NCBI GenBank assembly: GCA_046726955.1
Contig: JBKPBQ010000059.1
Location: 1-12,762, forward strand
Origin: CAVPGH01 sp046726955
Lineage (GTDB): Bacteria > Acidobacteriota > Vicinamibacteria > Fen-336
DNA length: 12,762 nucleotides
Direction of reading: 5' to 3'
Shown: positions 1 through 5,727 of the stretch, piece after piece
Layout: each line of letters starts with the position of its first letter
How positions within the stretch are numbered: the stretch's first letter is position 1
Translations under genes and position numbers: made by a program
Notes under the pieces: model-generated
The model's database searches: none
What the model was told of the DNA's origin: nothing
What the model saw: only the letters and a program-made list of their open reading frames with translations

Positions 1-390
1 CACCAGGAAGTGATCGACGTCCGGACGGTACCAGTGCGTGTCGGCAATCTCGTCGTGTGGGCTCGCGGCCACGAGGAGCGGCCGCGCAGCCTCCTCCTCG
101 CCGTGCACGAAGAACGAGAAGCCCCGCTTCTTGCCGCACGCGACCTCCGGGTACGACCGCTGCCACGTGCCCCATTTCGAGAGCGCCCGGATTCGCGGAA
201 GGTCGTAGCGGTCTGCGAGCTCTTCGAGAAGCAGGTTGGCGAGCGGCGTCGAGGACTCGCCGATCGCGAAGCGCGGGTGTCGCCCGCGCTCGAGGACGAC
301 GACCGACCGGCCGCGGCGGCGGAGTGCGAGCGCCGTGAGCGAGCCTCCGAAGCCGGAGCCGACGACGGCGACGTCGGCGTCGAGCCTCAT
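1..390 (-). CDS. FAD-dependent halogenase-like oxidoreductase, 3' end beyond window
   Basis: The first 130 residues of a flavoprotein are visible; the gene runs off the left edge. The N-terminus has a Rossmann dinucleotide-binding motif (GSGFGG, residues 11-16) followed by the ER pair at 34-35 that normally ends the second beta strand. Residues 38-49 read HPRFAIGESSTP; the GES(S/T)xP stretch is typical of the tryptophan-halogenase/FAD-dependent halogenase branch of the flavin monooxygenases, which use reduced FAD and oxygen to halogenate aromatic or carrier-bound substrates. The diagnostic WxWxIP motif and any C-terminal domain would lie outside the window, so a non-halogenating oxidoreductase is equally possible. 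Its ATG overlaps the stop of the upstream radical SAM gene as ATGA (387-390), so translation is probably coupled. The family call is strong; actual halogenase activity is only a guess. Confidence 0.8.
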   Translation of the reverse strand, partial: MRLDADVAVVGSGFGGSLTALALRRRGRSVVVLERGRHPRFAIGESSTPLANLLLEELADRYDLPRIRALSKWGTWQRSYPEVACGKKRGFSFFVHGEEEAARPLLVAASPHDEIADTHWYRPDVDHFLV

Positions 391-1394
391 CGCGGGCTTC
401 CCCCGCAAGACTCACAGGGGATCGGGGGCAGCTCGCATTGTTGGAGGTTCTCTCGCCGCAAGCGCTCCGACCGGTCGAAGAAGCAGCGAGGACACGCCGC
501 GAACCGCTCGAGGTCCCACAGATCGGCGAACACCCGCCCTCGAGCACGCGAGAGGGCGAGTGATGTAGCGCGCTCGAGATCCGAGAGGGTCGGAGGGTCA
601 TGGAGCCCGTGCTCGCGCAGAGCTTCCATGGCTCCGTTGCCGGATCGAACTGGAATCAGCGAGACGGCCGTCGCGCCGCACGCGAAGGCGAGATCCACGG
701 ACCGGCAGAGCCACTCCTCGCGCTCCGCGGGCGGGACGAACGGCGGATGCACGAGCAGGAAGACGCGCAGGCCGATATCACGAACCGCCAGGTAGTCGGC
801 GGCTCGGCGGAACTGGTCGAGGGTCATCTTCTTGTGAAGACGTGCCAGCGCGTCGGGATGGGCCGTCTCGAGGCCCATCGCCACCTCCAGGCGGCGACGC
901 CCGAGGGACTGCTGGAAGCGATCGACCGCGGGACCCACGAGCGCCGGGTGGGACTCGACGACGACGTGCTCGAACTCGACGAGGCGGCCGGCGATCGCGT
1001 CGAAGTCGGACGGGGGCACGGCGCGCGGGTCGAAGAAGCTTCCGGCGTTGTAGAGCTTGATCACCGAGCTCGACGGCCAGTCGGGACGTGCGTCGAGCTC
1101 GGCCTTGACCTGGTCCAACTGGGCCGGGATGGCCCCCTCGGGCGTATCTTCGTCGATGGTGTAACGCCAGAGATCGCACATTACGCAGCGCCAGGGACAC
1201 TCTCGGCCAGTCAGGAACGCCGTGACGACGGAGGCGAGCGCGCCCCCGGGCATCGGCTCCTCCTCCAGGAGAACGCCCTGAAGACGCCAGGGGTCGTGCT
1301 TCCGGCGCGGCGGACGGCGATCGAGGACGAAGCGGTCGCGGTCCGCTGCTTTCTCTGGATAACCAGCACCAAGAGGCCGCGCGACGAAGTCCAC
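387..1394 (-). CDS. radical SAM protein, TIGR01210/RaSEA-like, function unknown
   Basis: A 335-residue radical SAM protein. The cluster-binding motif CX3CX2C is at C66-C70-C73 in the context RECPWRCVMCDLW. Further family features follow: an IKLYNAGSFFDP stretch (112-123), a VVVESHP stretch (144-150) and MGLETAHP (173-180), consistent with the TIM-barrel core. Near the C-terminus are C301/C304, C320 and C327/C330, which could bind zinc or a second cluster. The N-A/S-G-S-F-F/L-D segment recalls the archaeosine synthase (RaSEA)/TIGR01210 group, but I do not know the reaction here. The GTG start at 1394 is preferred because GAGGG lies 4 nt upstream and because residues 28-47, including DPWR, match the N-terminus I recall for this family. 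ATG1253 has a stronger GGAGGAGG site but would remove them. The gene starts 7 nt after the asparagine-synthase-like gene. Confidence 0.85.
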   Translation of the reverse strand: MDFVARPLGAGYPEKAADRDRFVLDRRPPRRKHDPWRLQGVLLEEEPMPGGALASVVTAFLTGRECPWRCVMCDLWRYTIDEDTPEGAIPAQLDQVKAELDARPDWPSSSVIKLYNAGSFFDPRAVPPSDFDAIAGRLVEFEHVVVESHPALVGPAVDRFQQSLGRRRLEVAMGLETAHPDALARLHKKMTLDQFRRAADYLAVRDIGLRVFLLVHPPFVPPAEREEWLCRSVDLAFACGATAVSLIPVRSGNGAMEALREHGLHDPPTLSDLERATSLALSRARGRVFADLWDLERFAACPRCFFDRSERLRRENLQQCELPPIPCESCGGSPR

Positions 1395-1401
1395 TCGACC
1401 C

Positions 1402-2730
1402 TCAGGCCTGGAGAGCGAAGTAGCGCCTCCGGTACGCGTCCTCGTCGCCGGCGAGACGGCTCTTCAAGCGTTCCGCGGGGAGCGCCCCGTGCTGGAAGCG
1501 CCGCTTGGGGAACACGGGCATGTCGAAGCCGGTGATCGCCTTCATTCCCCGCCGGACGACCTCGCCCTTGAGCGCGTAGAGCCGCGGCACGTCGTAAGCG
1601 GTGAGGATGGCGAACGGAATTCCCTCCGCCACCTCCAGGACGCTCGGCCGGGTGTAGGGGCTGAAGCCGGAGAAGCCGTAGCGGCGTGCGGGGGCATACG
1701 TGCGGACATAGCTGCGGCTCAGCCCTCCGCTGTACGTCAGCGAGTGCTTGATCCGACCGACGCCCCAGCCCTCCTGGTAGAGCATCAGGTTGTCCACGAC
1801 GCTCCGGATCGTCAGCTCCGGATTCTCCTCGATCGGGTAGTCCTTGAGGTTCTCGTCGCCTCCGTCGCCGTCGGCCAGGTAGCGCCAGTCCGGATAGCGG
1901 GCGCGGACCCCGCGGCAGAGCGCGAGGCCCATCGCCGCGCATTCGACGTCGAGGGGCTTGTAGTCCTCGATCGTCGCGAGCGCCTCGTCGAGGTCGAGAT
2001 CCGCGGGGTCGGCCTCGACCTCCTCGAGGAAGAGCGAGAGGTCGAGCCGGGCCAGGAACTCGCGGGCCTGGTCGACGTCCGGTCCCTCGCCGAGGTTCAG
2101 CACGAAGGCCTTGAGGCGGGCGGGGGAGAGGCCCAACCGCTGCATCGCGTGGTAGGCGACGAGGAAGACGGAGCCGCTGTCGATTCCTCCCGAGAAGCAG
2201 ACGCCGATCGGAGCCCCCGGCTCCCTGGCCTCGATCGACTGCAGCCACAGCGCGACCTCGTCGGCGAGCGCTCCCACGTAGAGCCGTCCGATCTCGTCGA
2301 GGTTCGGAGGAAGCACACCGCGCGCGGGCGTGAAGAAGCGCGTGTAGTTGGGATCGGGGTCGGGGCAGCCCACGAGCCGCAGCTCGACCACGTGGTGCGC
2401 CGGCACCATGCGCGTGTAGCTCGGGTGGAACTGGCCGTCGAGGCCTTCGGCGGCGAGCGCCTGCCGCAGCGTGTCCATGCGGTCGGCGACGAAGAGGGCG
2501 GGACCGGCCGCACGCTTCGCCAGGAAATACCGCACAGGCCGATCGAGCGACCGCGCGAGGCGCACGCGGATGCCGTCGCGCGCGACGAGCGCGAACGAGC
2601 CTTCGAGGCGGCTCACGGCCGCGAGATCGGGATCGAAGAGCCGCCGCCGCGCCTCCTCGACGCTCGCGTTGCGGATCTGGTTCAGGGCGGGATCGAGGAG
2701 GTCGACCACGCGCTCGACGGGGCGGTCCAT
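1402..2730 (-). CDS. asparagine-synthase-related ATP-dependent amide ligase
   Basis: A 442-residue protein with a degenerate N-terminal glutaminase-like domain and a C-terminal asparagine synthase domain. The N-terminal part keeps the EGSFALV stretch (43-49) and the RPVRYF segment (64-69) of class II glutamine amidotransferases. It starts MDRP and lacks the catalytic Cys2, so it probably does not hydrolyse glutamine. The synthase domain has the PP-loop SGGIDS (180-185), GDGGDE (288-293), FSPYTRP (356-362) and a late KRRF (409-412), equivalent to the AsnB ATP-binding and catalytic segments. It likely adenylates a carboxylate and joins it to an amine, as in beta-lactam synthetases or McjC-type cyclases; the substrate is unknown. 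ATG2730 is chosen because the upstream in-frame sequence is low in family resemblance. No clear Shine-Dalgarno is seen. It is first in a three-gene operon with radical SAM and flavoprotein genes. Confidence 0.85.
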   Translation of the reverse strand: MDRPVERVVDLLDPALNQIRNASVEEARRRLFDPDLAAVSRLEGSFALVARDGIRVRLARSLDRPVRYFLAKRAAGPALFVADRMDTLRQALAAEGLDGQFHPSYTRMVPAHHVVELRLVGCPDPDPNYTRFFTPARGVLPPNLDEIGRLYVGALADEVALWLQSIEAREPGAPIGVCFSGGIDSGSVFLVAYHAMQRLGLSPARLKAFVLNLGEGPDVDQAREFLARLDLSLFLEEVEADPADLDLDEALATIEDYKPLDVECAAMGLALCRGVRARYPDWRYLADGDGGDENLKDYPIEENPELTIRSVVDNLMLYQEGWGVGRIKHSLTYSGGLSRSYVRTYAPARRYGFSGFSPYTRPSVLEVAEGIPFAILTAYDVPRLYALKGEVVRRGMKAITGFDMPVFPKRRFQHGALPAERLKSRLAGDEDAYRRRYFALQA

Positions 2731-2751
2731 GGCCGAGGAGTCTACACCTAC

Positions 2752-2767
2752 GTCCCGGCCGCGGGAC
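2752..2767. promoter_or_regulatory. short inverted repeat in divergent intergenic region
   Basis: GTCCC (2752-2756) and GGGAC (2763-2767) flank a 6-nt GC-only centre, 22 nt from the start of the asparagine-synthase-like gene. It could be an operator or a leader hairpin for the left operon. In sequence this GC-rich such a repeat can easily arise by chance, and nothing else supports it. Confidence 0.25.
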
Positions 2768-2844
2768 CTTAATCGACCGTACGAGGCAGCGGAAGATCCA
2801 TGGTCGAGCCGCGGGAATCGGGCCGCTCGCGAGCTGCGCGACCG

Positions 2845-2860
2845 TGGCACGTCGATTGCT
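2845..2860 (+). promoter_or_regulatory. sigma-54 (RpoN) -24/-12 promoter for ABC importer operon
   Basis: The sequence TGGCACGTCGATTGCT fits the sigma-54 consensus TGGCACG-N4-TTGCW at every defined position. The invariant GG (2846-2847) and GC (2858-2859) are separated by the required 10 nt. Transcription would begin near 2870, giving a leader of about 50 nt to the permease ATG at 2920. The site lies in the only real intergenic gap of the window and points at the importer. A TATACT at 2873-2878 has no matching -35 element at normal spacing. Sigma-54 promoters need an AAA+ enhancer-binding activator; none is encoded here, and the 2731-2844 stretch shows no convincing enhancer pair. Confidence 0.7.
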
Positions 2861-2919
2861 CGTCCGGCCGCTTATACTTTTCTGCCGCGGGCGGTCTGGT
2901 CCGACGCCTGGCATCCGTC

Positions 2920-3693
2920 ATGACCGATACCACCTCGAACCCGCGCGCGCCCTACCTCGCCGTGCTGGGGTTCCTCGCCCTCCTGGCCCTCTGGGCCGCC
3001 CTGGCCGCGCTCGGCCTCTTTCCCGAGTCGCTCTTCCCGCACCCCCTGGCGGTCGCCCGCGCGCTCGTGCAGGAGCTCAGGAGCGGACGGCTCGTGGACG
3101 ATGCGATCGCGTCGCTCTTCCGCGTCTCCGCGGGCTTCCTCCTCGCGGTCGCGCTCGGCGTCCCGGTCGGCCTTCTCCTGGGCCACTCCGCGCGGGCGCG
3201 CGCCGCGTTCCTGCCGCTCGTCAACTTCTTCCGGAGCCTGTCGCCCCTGGCCTGGATCCCCTTCGCCATCCTCTGGCTCGGCATCGGCGACCCTCCCGCG
3301 ATCTTCCTCATCTTCATGGCCGCGTTCTTTCCCGTCGTCCTGTCGACGGGAGCAGCGGTCGCGAGCATCCCGAGCGTCTACTTCCGCGTGGCCCGCGACC
3401 TCGGCATCGAGGGGGCGGGGCTGCTGCGCGAGGTGACGCTGCCCGCCATCGCCCCCCAGGTGATCACGACGCTCCGCGTGACGGCCGGCCTCTCGTGGCT
3501 AGTGGTCGTGGCGGCGGAGATGATCGCCGGACGCGACGGCCTCGGCTTCGCGGTGTGGGATGCGCGCAACGGCCTGCGCATCGACCTCCTGGCCGCGGCC
3601 ATGATCACGATCGGCCTCATCGGCGTCCTCCTCGACCGCCTCCTCGTGCGGCTGACCCGGATCCCCAGCGTGCGCTGGGGCTACGAGCGCTGA
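2920..3693 (+). CDS. ABC importer permease, nitrate/sulfonate/taurine class
   Basis: A 257-residue inner-membrane permease of the SsuC/TauC/NrtB type (binding-protein-dependent transport system inner membrane component), about the family's usual length. Six hydrophobic segments are visible, at about 12-34, 68-88, 106-122, 126-148, 188-203 and 222-242. The cytoplasmic EAA loop that contacts the ATPase is at about 157-186 (RVARDLGIEGAG, then LPAIAPQVITTLR). ATG2920 is used because it gives a normal N-terminus; the in-frame extension upstream to 2800 would cross the promoter and has no family character. No good Shine-Dalgarno precedes it. The ATPase gene follows 8 nt after the stop. The family imports small anions or aromatic/sulfonated compounds; the substrate here cannot be read from the permease. 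Confidence 0.92.
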   Translation: MTDTTSNPRAPYLAVLGFLALLALWAALAALGLFPESLFPHPLAVARALVQELRSGRLVDDAIASLFRVSAGFLLAVALGVPVGLLLGHSARARAAFLPLVNFFRSLSPLAWIPFAILWLGIGDPPAIFLIFMAAFFPVVLSTGAAVASIPSVYFRVARDLGIEGAGLLREVTLPAIAPQVITTLRVTAGLSWLVVVAAEMIAGRDGLGFAVWDARNGLRIDLLAAAMITIGLIGVLLDRLLVRLTRIPSVRWGYER

Positions 3694-3701
3694 GCTCCGC
3701 C

Positions 3702-4463
3702 ATGTCCGAGGTCCTCCTGGGGCTCCGCGGCGTGGAGCAGGCCTTCGGCGACGTGAAGGTCCTGGCCGGTGTGGACCTCGAGGTTCACCGCGGGGAGTTC
3801 GTGGCCGTCGTCGGCCCCTCGGGCTGCGGCAAGACGACATTGCTGAACCTCTGCTCCGGCTGGCTGAAGCCGACCGCGGGGAGCGTGCAGCGTCCCGACC
3901 GCCTGCGCATGGTCTTCCAGCAGGACGGCCTCTTCCCCTGGCTCACCGTCGGCGAGAATGTGCGGCTCGGGCTCCGGCACGTCGCGGACGAAAAGGAGCG
4001 GGACCGGCGCTCGGCCGCGCTTCTCGACCTCGTCGGGCTCCGCACCTTCGAAGCGCACTACCCGCACCAGCTCTCGGGCGGGATGCGGCAGCGAGTCGAG
4101 CTCGTGCGCGCCCTCGGCGGCGAGACCGACCTCCTACTCATGGACGAGCCCTTCTCGTCGCTCGACTACCTGACCCGCCTGCGGATGCGCGGCGAGCTCG
4201 CGCGGCTCCTCCGCGAGGCGCCGCGCACGGTCGTGCTCGTCACGCACGACATCGAAGAGGCGGCGCAGCTCGCGGACCGCGTGCTCCTCCTCACCGACCG
4301 GCCTGCGCGCATCCGCGACGAGGTGCGGCTCGGGGTCCCGCGGCCGCGCGAGGCGACGCAGCCCGAGGTGGTCGCGGCCGTCCATCACATCCTCGCCGAG
4401 CTCGGCCTCGAGGCCGAGGCCGAGCCCGTGGCCGCCGCCGCCGGCCGAAAGGATCGTCGATGA
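3702..4463 (+). CDS. ABC importer ATPase, SsuB/TauB/NrtD type
   Basis: A 253-residue nucleotide-binding protein that powers the neighbouring permease from the cytoplasm. All motifs are intact: Walker A GPSGCGKTT (38-46), Q-loop VFQQD (71-75) followed by LFPWLTVGEN, signature LSGGMRQR (124-131), Walker B LLLMDEP (144-150), D-loop SSLD (152-155) and switch histidine H182 in VTHDIEEA. The LFPWLTV segment after the Q-loop is characteristic of the nitrate/sulfonate/taurine ATPases. ATG3702 gives the standard start; there is only a weak ribosome binding site, so coupling to the permease is likely. The last 20 or so residues form an Ala/Glu-rich tail. Its final codons overlap the start of the binding-protein gene as ATGA (4460-4463). 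Confidence 0.95.
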   Translation: MSEVLLGLRGVEQAFGDVKVLAGVDLEVHRGEFVAVVGPSGCGKTTLLNLCSGWLKPTAGSVQRPDRLRMVFQQDGLFPWLTVGENVRLGLRHVADEKERDRRSAALLDLVGLRTFEAHYPHQLSGGMRQRVELVRALGGETDLLLMDEPFSSLDYLTRLRMRGELARLLREAPRTVVLVTHDIEEAAQLADRVLLLTDRPARIRDEVRLGVPRPREATQPEVVAAVHHILAELGLEAEAEPVAAAAGRKDRR

Positions 4464-5485
4464 TCCGCTCTCCGCTCGTGCGCTACGCCCTCCTCGCCGT
4501 GGCCGCCGTCGTCGCCCTCGGAGTGCTGCGCACGCGGCCCTGGAGCGACCGCGTACCCCAGAGCGCGCGGGAGACGCTGACCGTGGGCTTCCTGCCGGTG
4601 ACCTGCCACCTGACCTGCCCTGTCACCGACTACGCGTCCAAGACGAGCCGCACGACACGGTTCGAGTCGCAGCGCTTCACGGATTTCCCGACGGTGGTCG
4701 AGACCGTGAAGAGCGGCCGGCTCGACGCCACGTTCATGATCGCCCCCCTCGCAATGAAGCTCCGGGAGCAGGGCGTCGGCGTGCGCATCACGTACCTCGG
4801 CCACCGCGACGGTTCGACGGTCATGGTTCGGAAGGACCTCACGGAAGTGAAGAGCCTCCGCGACCTGAAGGGCCGGACCTTCGCCATCCCGAGCAAGTAC
4901 AGCAACCAGAACCTCGTGATCCGCAAGCTCATGAAGGACGAGGGGGTCGATCCCGACGACATCCGCTTCGTGGAGATGCCGCCCCCCGACATGCCGGGCG
5001 CCCTCGCCAGCAAGGCCATCGACGCCTACTTCGTGGGCGAGCCGCACGCGGCGCGCGCGGAGCTCGACGGCTCGGGACGGGTGCTCTACCACGCCAAGGA
5101 CATCTGGCCGCGGTTCATCTCGTGCGTGCTCGTGGTGACGGACCGGCTGGTCAAGGAGCGGCCGGCGGTGGTGAAGGACCTCGTTCGGGGGATCGCGGAG
5201 AGCGGCGAGTGGGCGGAGACGCACCGCACGGAGGCGGCGCGGCTCGTCTCGCCCTACTTCCGGCAGGACGAGAAGCTCGTGCGTTACGTGCTCACGCAGC
5301 CGCCGGACCGGGTCAGCTACCGCCAGCTCACGCCCGACGACGACGAGATGCAGAGGATCGCGGACATGGGCCTCGAGGCGGGGATCCTCGAGCGCCGCCT
5401 CGACGTGAAGGGTCTCGTGGACCGCAGCTTCATCCCCGCGGAGTTCGAGGCCGCCCGGATCGAGATGCCGCCGGCGGCGAACTAG
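4460..5485 (+). CDS. ABC importer substrate-binding protein, NMT1/SsuA/NrtA-like
   Basis: A 341-residue periplasmic-binding-protein-like subunit of the importer. Residues 8-23 are a hydrophobic N-terminal segment after MIRSPLVR; there is no lipobox cysteine and no clear AxA cleavage site, so it may be an uncleaved membrane anchor. The body follows the NMT1/NrtA fold: TVGFLPV (41-47), SLRDLKGRTFAIP (132-144), and MPPPDMPGAL followed by IDAYFVGEP (173-195), the last close to nitrate/bicarbonate-type binding proteins. Unusually, the ligand-facing segment after the first strand reads CHLTCPVTDY (49-58), a Cys-x3-Cys instead of the usual small-residue loop. AAAGGA lies 7 nt upstream of ATG4460. 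The substrate is unknown; sulfonates, nitrate, nitriles, pyrimidines or a metal/thiol ligand remain open. Confidence 0.9.
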   Translation: MIRSPLVRYALLAVAAVVALGVLRTRPWSDRVPQSARETLTVGFLPVTCHLTCPVTDYASKTSRTTRFESQRFTDFPTVVETVKSGRLDATFMIAPLAMKLREQGVGVRITYLGHRDGSTVMVRKDLTEVKSLRDLKGRTFAIPSKYSNQNLVIRKLMKDEGVDPDDIRFVEMPPPDMPGALASKAIDAYFVGEPHAARAELDGSGRVLYHAKDIWPRFISCVLVVTDRLVKERPAVVKDLVRGIAESGEWAETHRTEAARLVSPYFRQDEKLVRYVLTQPPDRVSYRQLTPDDDEMQRIADMGLEAGILERRLDVKGLVDRSFIPAEFEAARIEMPPAAN

Positions 5486-5490
5486 CGCTA
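5483..5490. other. tail-to-tail stop codons in an 8-bp palindrome
   Basis: TAGCGCTA is a perfect palindrome holding the TAG of the plus-strand binding-protein gene (5483-5485) and the TAG of the minus-strand coiled-coil gene (5488-5490), with 2 bp between them. No hairpin followed by a T-run is present on either strand here, so the two operons probably have overlapping transcript ends or rely on Rho. Confidence 0.7.
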
Positions 5491-5712
5491 CTTCGCGAGT
5501 ATCCGCCGCTGGTTGGCCAGGATCTTCTTCTGGTTGCCCTCGATCGTCCTCTGGTTCGCCAGCACCCGGTCGAGCTTGCGCTGGTTGGCGAGGATCTTCC
5601 CCTGGTTGGCCATGATCCGGTCCTGGTTCGCCTGGATCTTCTTCTGATTGGTGAGGACGGCGGACTGGTTCCGGAGGATGCGGCTCTGGTTGGCGAGCGT
5701 CGGCTTGGCCAT
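5488..5712 (-). CDS. small asparagine-glutamine heptad-repeat coiled-coil protein
   Basis: A 74-residue protein of unknown function made almost wholly of heptads of the form (I/V/L)-x-x-N-Q-x-x. NQ pairs occur at residues 8, 15, 22, 29, 36, 43, 53, 60 and 67: always seven apart except for one three-residue insertion (DRV, 48-50). Hydrophobic residues at 12, 19, 26, 33, 40, 47, 50, 57, 64 and 71 mark one core position; Asn falls three residues later at the second core position. It has no signal peptide or membrane segment and is basic (many Lys/Arg). The gene begins 12 nt after the RnfD-like stop, with a strong AAAGGAG 8 nt before ATG5712, which supports real and possibly higher translation. 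As last gene of the operon it may be a scaffold or accessory for the membrane protein; this is inference. Confidence 0.8.
   Translation of the reverse strand: MAKPTLANQSRILRNQSAVLTNQKKIQANQDRIMANQGKILANQRKLDRVLANQRTIEGNQKKILANQRRILAK
5500..5697 (-). repeat. degenerate 21-bp tandem repeat inside the heptad-repeat gene
   Basis: Nine 21-bp units encode the heptads (L/x)(A/x)NQxx(I/V/L), interrupted by one 9-bp insertion between units six and seven. On the plus strand, units read roughly as CTGGTTGGC followed by (C/G)AGGATCTTC, with several near-identical copies. The array is coding and in frame throughout, so it looks like gene growth by tandem duplication rather than a non-coding satellite. 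Confidence 0.75.
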
Positions 5713-5727
5713 CGGTCGTCTCCTTTA
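5713..5727 (-). promoter_or_regulatory. strong ribosome binding site of the 74-aa gene
   Basis: Read on the minus strand, TAAAGGAGACGACCG precedes the ATG. The TAA is the stop of the RnfD-like gene and the adjoining AAGGAG is a near-complete Shine-Dalgarno at good spacing. This is one of the best such sites in the window, and the other internal starts of this operon depend on stop-start overlaps. Confidence 0.7.

Noticed and set aside
1251..1253. ATG1253 as the start of the radical SAM gene
   Set aside because: It has a stronger GGAGGAGG site, but would remove residues 28-47 that fit the family N-terminus; GTG1394 also has a Shine-Dalgarno. It remains a possible internal start.
1489..2772. 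Long open frame on the plus strand opposite the asparagine-synthase-like gene
   Set aside because: Its translation is Arg/Val/Glu-rich with no domain motifs, as expected of the complement of a GC-rich gene; the minus strand has clear family motifs.
2873..2878. TATACT as a sigma-70 -10 box for the importer
   Set aside because: No acceptable -35 hexamer lies 16-18 nt upstream, and the overlapping sigma-54 element is a complete consensus match. It may only be the AT-rich start region.
2800..2919. N-terminal extension of the permease to an ATG at 2800
   Set aside because: The extra 40 residues are non-hydrophobic, cross the sigma-54 promoter and exceed the usual family N-terminus.
1..2919. Lasso-peptide or other RiPP cluster
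   Set aside because: The ligase resembles McjC only in general layout; no precursor peptide, leader protease or recognition element gene is visible in the available sequence.
5467..5478. GCCGCCGGCGGC palindrome as a terminator of the importer operon
   Set aside because: It lies within coding sequence, has no loop and is not followed by a T-run.
5500..5697. Short regularly spaced repeats as a CRISPR array
   Set aside because: The 21-bp units are contiguous with no spacers and encode an in-frame heptad protein.
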